From assembly GCA_025526915.1 (NCBI GenBank), contig JAHLKH010000074.1, positions 1-64,000 on the forward strand: 64,000 nt of DNA. Reading direction: 5' to 3'. The stretch is from Entophlyctis helioformis (taxonomy: Eukaryota > Chytridiomycota > Chytridiomycetes > Chytridiales > Chytriomycetaceae). A program made the position numbers and the translations under genes. The notes beneath the pieces are model-generated. The model was not told the origin of the DNA and searched no databases. It was given only the letters and a program-made list of their open reading frames with translations. This document shows positions 60,614 through 64,000 of the stretch, in pieces; the first letter of the stretch is position 1; each line of letters opens with the position of its first letter.

Positions 60614-61420
60614 ATGACCATCACGCTGCAGTCGTTCCCCGCCGGTCCCAACGGCTTCTTCCGCGCGCCGGTCCTCCTCACCGGCCCGACCGAGGCCGTG
60701 CTCATCGACGGCGGCTTCACGCTCAGCGACGGCAAGGCGGTCGCCGACGCCATCACGGCCAGTGGCAAGACGCTCACGACCATCTACATCAGCCAGAGCG
60801 ACCCGGACTACTACTTCAGCCTGCTGCCCATCAAGACGCTGTTCCCCAACGCCAAGGTGCTTGCGGCGTCGGCCACCATCGCCGCCATCAACGCCAGCGT
60901 GCAGAAGAAGCTCGACGTGTGGGGTCCGCAGCTCAAGACCAACGGCCCGCAGACGCTCGCCGACGTGGTGATCCCGACGGCCTTTGACGGCACGTCGCTG
61001 ACCGTCGACGGCGAGACCATCGACATTGTCAGCGTGTCGATCCCCAACCGTCGCTACCTGTCTGTGCCGAGCCTCGGCGCCATCGTGGGCGGCGTGCTGG
61101 TGTTCTCTGGCGTGCATGTGTGGGTGGCCGACACTCCCACTCCCGAGCAGCGCGCCGTGTGGGTCGGCATCCTCGACGGTATCCTCGCACAGGGACCCAA
61201 GGTCGTTGTGCCGGGCCACATGAAGCCCGACGCGGCCGTCGGGGTGGATGCCGTGCGGTACACGCGCGATTACCTGGTTGCGTTCGAGGCGGAGCGCGCC
61301 AAGGCAGCCACCAGCGCCGAGCTCAACGCCGCCATGAGAGCGCTGTACCCGAATGCCGGCATGGAGGTTGCCCTCGACATTGGCGCCAAGGTCGTGCTCG
61401 GCGAGATGAAGTGGGGCTAA
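60614..61420 (+). CDS. Metallo-beta-lactamase-fold protein, copy 4
   Basis: Intronless, 268 aa, intact, with SQSDPDYYF in place of HxHxDH and with VVPGHM. Nearly identical to copy 2. As partner of the frameshifted copy 3 in the inverted repeat, it supplies the undamaged version of the same segment. Confidence 0.8.
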   Translation: MTITLQSFPAGPNGFFRAPVLLTGPTEAVLIDGGFTLSDGKAVADAITASGKTLTTIYISQSDPDYYFSLLPIKTLFPNAKVLAASATIAAINASVQKKLDVWGPQLKTNGPQTLADVVIPTAFDGTSLTVDGETIDIVSVSIPNRRYLSVPSLGAIVGGVLVFSGVHVWVADTPTPEQRAVWVGILDGILAQGPKVVVPGHMKPDAAVGVDAVRYTRDYLVAFEAERAKAATSAELNAAMRALYPNAGMEVALDIGAKVVLGEMKWG

Positions 61421-62366
61421 GCATGCCGTCTGTCTGTCCGTCAGTCAGTCTGTCACTCTGTCTGTCTCGCCCATCACAACCGCTCATGAGCATCCGTACA
61501 TATCATTCCCCCCCAATGAACCCATCGCACGCAATGCAAACTGCTCTGCTACCTTGCTCTGTCGTCTGGCTGCTCTCCAGGCTGTTCTCCAGGCTGCTCT
61601 CCAGACTCCTGATGCACCAACCAGCCACTCGGATGGCACTGCACATGCACTCACAGCAACTGCTCAACAATCTGCTCCATTGCGACTGATCGGATGCCGT
61701 CATTGGCAGTCCTTGCAGCCACCGCATGCACTTGCAGCCCATTCACATGCAGCCAATGCTCGGATCGCCTGCCTGCCACACACACACACGTCTGCGACTC
61801 GCACGCCAGCGACTGGCAGCACAGTCGATGGATGCCAGACTGGCCGTCCAACCACGAGTGGCAATCTCACTCAAACTCCGACGATGAGTTGACTCACCAG
61901 CCAGCCAATCAATGCTTTTCTTGTGTCTGTCCATGGCCGACACTCTGCCAAACTCCGACTGAGATGGATGGTTCGCTGGCATGGATTGCTGTGTGGTGAT
62001 CACATCAACCATGCAAGTGCAGTGTTGGCTGCTGGCAAGCGTCGCAGTCGTCCTTGCATCCACTCTCGGCCCATCATCGCTGTTGTGGAGCCGTTTGAGC
62101 AGGCGATGCGTGACACTGAGACATGCACGGACATTGTCGCAGTCGATGCCACACTGCCTCGCTTGCAGTGTCTGCCCTGATGGTCCGTGCAGCCAGCCAC
62201 TCCATCCACATCCAGCAACACACCCCATCAAGTCAGCCAATGAGAATTCGGCGGAGTTGGGTCCAGATCCAGCAACACCAAAGTCGTCGCTGCAGCCAGA
62301 CAAGCCAATGAGAATTCGGCAGACGCACAGTCGTGATGTGAATATTCATTGGTCTGTAACGATCGC
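61421..62366 (+). repeat. Five-copy spacer repeat, copy 5
   Basis: Same orientation as copy 1 and with both GCCAATGAGAATTCGGC elements, near 62236 and 62304. A short extra CATGCAGCC-like insertion lies near 61735-61750. Confidence 0.8.
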
Positions 62367-62381
62367 CTCTCTCTCATCCCT

Positions 62382-63890
62382 CTATGCCTTGTCGGGATAT
62401 GCCTGTCGACCAACAGTCAGCCAGCTTCCATGGCACTCATCACAGCAGATGCAAACACTCGTCTCGCTCACCTCCTTGGAATACGCGACCAGATCCGTGA
62501 ACGACGGTCCAAGGTTGACCGTCAACGAATGGAACTCTTCGGGGGCCAGCTTGCTTCCCTTGTTGTAGATGACGTATCCATGGCGATCAAAGAACTCGAG
62601 CATGTCCGTCGGCTTGCGACCAACGCGGATGATCCAGTTGGGTGCATACTCAAAGAACACCTGGTCGACGCCGTATGTGTCAAAGAGCGTCGTGGCACCT
62701 TCCAGCGCAAAGATCTCATAGCCCTGTGCGGTGTGAGGCGGGGATGCAGGAATGAACGGATGCATGGATGCAGGGATGCAACATGCAGCATGTCAGTCGC
62801 CAGCCTGTTCACGCTCAAGCAATCACTCATCGCTGCGTGCCTGGCAGTCCATCTTCATGTATGCGATCCGCTCCTTGACGACCGTGTCGATCGGCACAGT
62901 GTGGATCTCTTGTGCAAGGAACTTTTCGGGTCCGCCCTGGAAGACCCCAACCGACATGATGTTGCCGGGCTGGCTGCCGTCGGCCCGTGCACCTTCGTTC
63001 TTGGGCAGGATGATGCTGTTGCCGTAGTTGCCAATCTCAGAGTAGATGGTGCTCGAGTCTTCAACCACGCCTGCTCCCGCCGGAACAAGGTACACCGACG
63101 ACTCGCCCGACGTCTGGAACAGGCCCTCGTCGATGTTGGCCTGGATGCTTGCTGCGAGCATCTTGTAGTTGGACGGGGCCGGCTCGAAGCTGTACACTCG
63201 GAATCCCATCGCAGCAAAGAAGAGCGTGCACGAGCCGATGTTGCCACCAATGTCGACCTTCGCATCCAGGTCAGCCATCCAGGATCAGCATCAGGATCAG
63301 TGTCAAGGATCAGCACCAAGGCCAGCGTCACATCCCATGCTGTGGATGCTTCGCTGCAACGTACCACAGTCTTGGACTTGCCAGGCGTGTTCTTGATCAG
63401 CTCGAGTGCCTCCTTCTGCTTGATGCAGTCCTTCCAGAACCCAAACTCGCGAATCTCGGAGCTCACGACATCAAAGTTGTGGTGCAGATACATAAAGTAC
63501 GATGGCTCGCTGCGTGTCTTGAACTTCTCGTACGTCGTGTCTGTGGTGTGTCCATGGCGGATGTGGCAGCAGCAGTCAGCTTGCTGTGCAGGATACACAG
63601 CTGCAGGACACACAGCTGCACGACACACGCACAACAGCAACACGCGAGCATGCTCACTCACTGTCATGCACGACTTCGTTGGACAGCTCGCGCAACAGCT
63701 TGGCGCGCCAAAAGTCGGGCGACTGGTATCCCGACGACACTGGCGTGACTGGACGGGCAATGAGCTTGTTGATGTGAGGGTGCCATGCCCAGATGGCCGA
63801 GAACAGGACTGCGCACGCGACGGCAACGAGCACGGCTGCGCGGCGGTTGATGGCAAAGCCAGCAGGAAGAAGCTTGCGTCCCTTTGACAT
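62382..63890 (-). CDS. FkbM-family methyltransferase, copy B
   Basis: Five exons: 63890-63662, 63540-63365, 63257-62841, 62723-62472, 62402-62382; 364 aa with the same exon lengths as copy A. The protein keeps VDIGGNIGSC, FEPAPSN and GYEIFALEG. The GC donor after exon 3 is retained, and the fourth donor is GTGAGC instead of GTGAGT. Introns differ more than exons: intron 2 has a different number of TGATCCTTGACACTG-like units. Exons under constraint with drifting introns suggest that both copies are functional. Confidence 0.8.
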
Positions 63891-63978
63891 GACGGTGTGA
63901 GACAGAGTCACGGATGGATGGATGGATAGATAGATAGATGAAGGCAAGGACAGGCGCGACAAGATCATTCCATCTCGG

Positions 63979-63985
63979 TTTTATA
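63979..63985 (-). promoter_or_regulatory. TATA box of FkbM gene copy B
   Basis: TATAAAA on the minus strand at the copy A spacing (about 89 nt before the ATG). Confidence 0.5.
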
Positions 63986-64000
63986 TGGCACGACAAGTGC

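Larger units (their letters stand above)
56776..62151. repeat. Right arm of 5.4-kb inverted repeat
   Basis: Inverse counterpart of 43959-49327. Inner edge at GGCGAGCAGGTCTGG, outer match ends near 62151, beyond which the sequence still continues as the spacer repeat and FkbM copy B. Confidence 0.9.
60237..63993 (+). repeat. Direct segmental duplication, copy B
   Basis: Counterpart of 22180-25942, in the same orientation, with equal gene order. It overlaps the outer part of the right inverted-repeat arm, so the inverted and the direct duplication were nested events. Confidence 0.85.

Noticed and set aside
62349..63887. 512-codon plus-strand open frame antisense to FkbM copy B
   Set aside because: The equal frame in copy A is broken by small intron differences, while the FkbM reading is kept exon by exon.

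Overview
The window is nuclear DNA of a GC-rich, intron-containing eukaryote, most probably a zoosporic (chytrid-type) fungus. What I see: many spliceosomal introns of about 50-440 nt with GTATGT/GTGAGT donors, a fungal-type HDA1 deacetylase carrying an Arb2-like domain, a chromodomain Ty3/gypsy element, GT32, GT34 and GT90 glycosyltransferases, and an ankyrin protein of the style I recall from Rhizophydiales chytrids. The taxon is inference from memory; no search was run.

Layout. 0-22 kb is a single-copy, gene-dense part: a PH-domain protein (-, runs off the left edge), an ankyrin-repeat protein (+), about 3.8 kb without a supportable gene, a proline-rich protein (-) divergent from a 13-exon HDA1-type histone deacetylase (+), an ABTB1-like ankyrin/BTB protein (-), two tandem paralogous seven-helix membrane proteins (+), and CDC48/p97 (+).

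22-40 kb is a cluster of secretory-pathway enzymes, most with a short N-terminal membrane anchor: an FkbM methyltransferase, a broken GT31, a METTL24-like methyltransferase, two GT32-type, one GT34 and one GT90 glycosyltransferase. They are interleaved with a repeated unit containing a metallo-beta-lactamase-fold gene whose zinc motif is degenerate. The set looks like machinery for building and O-methylating a surface glycan (inference).

40-64 kb is rearranged: a truncated chromovirus (-), then two 5.4-kb inverted-repeat arms (about 43.96-49.33 and 56.78-62.15 kb), each with a beta-lactamase-fold gene, a fragment of an AMP-binding enzyme, and a sugar transporter. The 7.4 kb between the arms holds tubulin cofactor D, an intact GPCR-like gene and GPCR remnants; GPCR remnants also sit at both inner arm edges. 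The right arm continues into a second copy of the FkbM gene, so 22.2-25.9 kb and 60.2-64.0 kb are direct duplicates.

Several genes, including the normally essential cofactor D, carry reading-frame breaks that look like single missing bases. Residual assembly indels are therefore as likely as real pseudogenes. Exon coordinates were worked out by hand from splice signals, phase and family alignment from memory.
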